From a virus, in the IMG/VR virus record IMGVR_UViG_3300010392_000899, positions 1 through 38,708 of that record: DNA of 38,708 nt; one strand, written 5' to 3'. Under the pieces are notes generated by a model. That model did not search any database and had not been told where the DNA came from. It saw only the letters and a program-made list of their open reading frames with translations. The translations under genes were made by a program, and so were the position numbers. Positions 38,476-38,708 of this stretch are shown here, piece by piece. The stretch's first letter is position 1. The number at the start of each line of letters is the position of its first letter.

Positions 38476-38582
38476 ACAAACGGGAACCACTTTCAGTTAT
38501 TGGAATTATGTTCAGGCATGTTAAATTATCTGGAGAAGGCATTTATCTCGCTTTTCAGCGTGAATTATCGCGCGCGGCATCA
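38476..38582. other. Right phage end with transposase-binding-type repeats
   Basis: TTATC sites at 38526-38530, 38543-38547 and 38565-38569 (read on the other strand as GATAA) are spaced 17 and 22 bp. The outermost lies at bases 14-18 from the end, as at the left. ATTTATCTC at 38541-38549 is the exact inverse of the left GAGATAAAT. The last bases are CATCA. Confidence 0.75.
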
Positions 38583-38588
38583 TACCGG
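38583..38588. repeat. Target-site duplication TACCGG, right copy
   Basis: Direct copy of 122-127, directly after the final CA of the phage. Confidence 0.88.
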
Positions 38589-38646
38589 CATTCGAACCTG
38601 GCTGAGCACTTTGGATAATCAGGATCAGGTAAATATTAAGGAGTAA
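38583..38646 (+). pseudogene. Host gene, downstream part, separated by the prophage
   Basis: In the frame carried over from the left flank this gives TG-IRTWLSTLDNQDQVNIKE and TAA. The AAGGAG of the next host gene overlaps its end, showing that the two formed an operon. Confidence 0.65.
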
Positions 38647-38648
38647 CG

Positions 38649-38708
38649 GTGAGACTGCACCCCCTGCTGATTATTCTGCTGTTGACCGCCCTGGCGGGGT
38701 TCGCCGCG
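38649..38708 (+). CDS. Host gene start, exported protein (partial)
   Basis: GTG start after AAGGAG at spacing 6. The first 20 residues (RLHPLLIILLLTALAGFAA) are a signal peptide. The gene leaves the window, so its function is unknown. The prophage lies upstream and could disturb its transcription. Confidence 0.7.
   Translation, partial: MRLHPLLIILLLTALAGFAA

Larger units (their letters stand above)
128..38582. mobile_element. Complete Mu-like transposable prophage, siphovirus-type tail
   Basis: The element carries a DDE transposase, an AAA+ transposition partner, GemA, a Mor-family activator, a repressor, a lysis cassette, head genes and a long non-contractile tail module. It starts TGA and ends TCA and is flanked by the 6-bp direct repeat TACCGG (122-127 and 38583-38588). 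Joining the flanks restores an open host frame. The early arm is on the minus strand and the virion arm on the plus strand, the arrangement known for BcepMu-type phages. The tail genes are of siphovirus type: a tape measure protein, a frameshifted chaperone and no sheath. All core functions seem intact. The only clearly broken gene is a methylase at the right end, so the prophage may be functional. Confidence 0.93.

Noticed and set aside
38518-38646. 42-codon gene starting MLNYLEK at 38518
   Set aside because: It crosses the phage-host junction. It is the methylase frame after its stop, joined to the host gene end.
1-38708. tRNA or rRNA genes
   Set aside because: No sequence with the conserved TPsiC arm and cloverleaf or rRNA segments was recognised; integration is by transposition, so no tRNA att site is expected.

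Overview
The window holds an essentially complete Mu-like transposable prophage (38,455 bp, positions 128-38582) inside a bacterial gene. Both ends can be placed from the sequence. The 6-bp host target TACCGG is duplicated at 122-127 and 38583-38588. The element begins TGA and ends TCA, its two termini are imperfect inverted repeats carrying GATAA-type sites, and removing the element restores an open host reading frame across the junction. The host is probably a proteobacterium (moderate to high GC, lipoprotein signals of Gram-negative type). No taxonomic marker is present, so I do not name a genus.

Left arm (253-10716, all minus strand): the early/transposition operon runs leftward toward the left end. 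From its promoter region it holds a Ner-like HTH protein, several small regulators, a winged-helix protein, a DUF3102-type protein, the DDE transposase (A), the AAA+ target activator (B), a string of small overlapping genes (including a Gam-like coiled-coil protein and a Lar-like zinc-ribbon protein), GemA and a Mor-family activator next to the left end. Nearly every junction overlaps by 1-11 bases (ATGA/GTGA type). This inverted early arm resembles the BcepMu group rather than Mu itself.

Switch region (about 10717-10895): the early operon and the rightward repressor gene diverge here around two copies of a 25-bp operator-like dyad and a perfect 16-bp palindrome. The repressor is followed by an ORF6C-like protein that shares a short peptide motif with it.

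Right arm (12027-38475, plus strand): an endolysin/lipoprotein/esterase-like lysis cassette, then DUF2730 and DUF3486 genes and the large terminase. Next come an accessory block (a beta-helix protein with about sixteen 14-residue Trp repeats, plus two probable virion surface proteins), portal, an exported PD-(D/E)XK-like protein, gpF-like head protein and a protease-capsid fusion. The tail genes are of the siphovirus kind (tube, frameshifted chaperone pair, tape measure, distal tail, hub, NlpC-like, tip protein). The arm ends with a small lipoprotein and a broken DNA adenine methylase at the right end. Two near-identical AT-rich dyads at 12687 and 24164 look like late promoters, and two strong rho-independent terminators bracket the capsid transcript.

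The most notable observations are the exact insertion footprint, a textbook A-AAA-AAC frameshift with a downstream hairpin, a 58-bp direct repeat that brackets a two-gene cassette and leaves a decapitated gemA copy, the 14-residue Trp repeat protein, the shared motif in the repressor and its neighbour, and several accessory insertions with lower GC.
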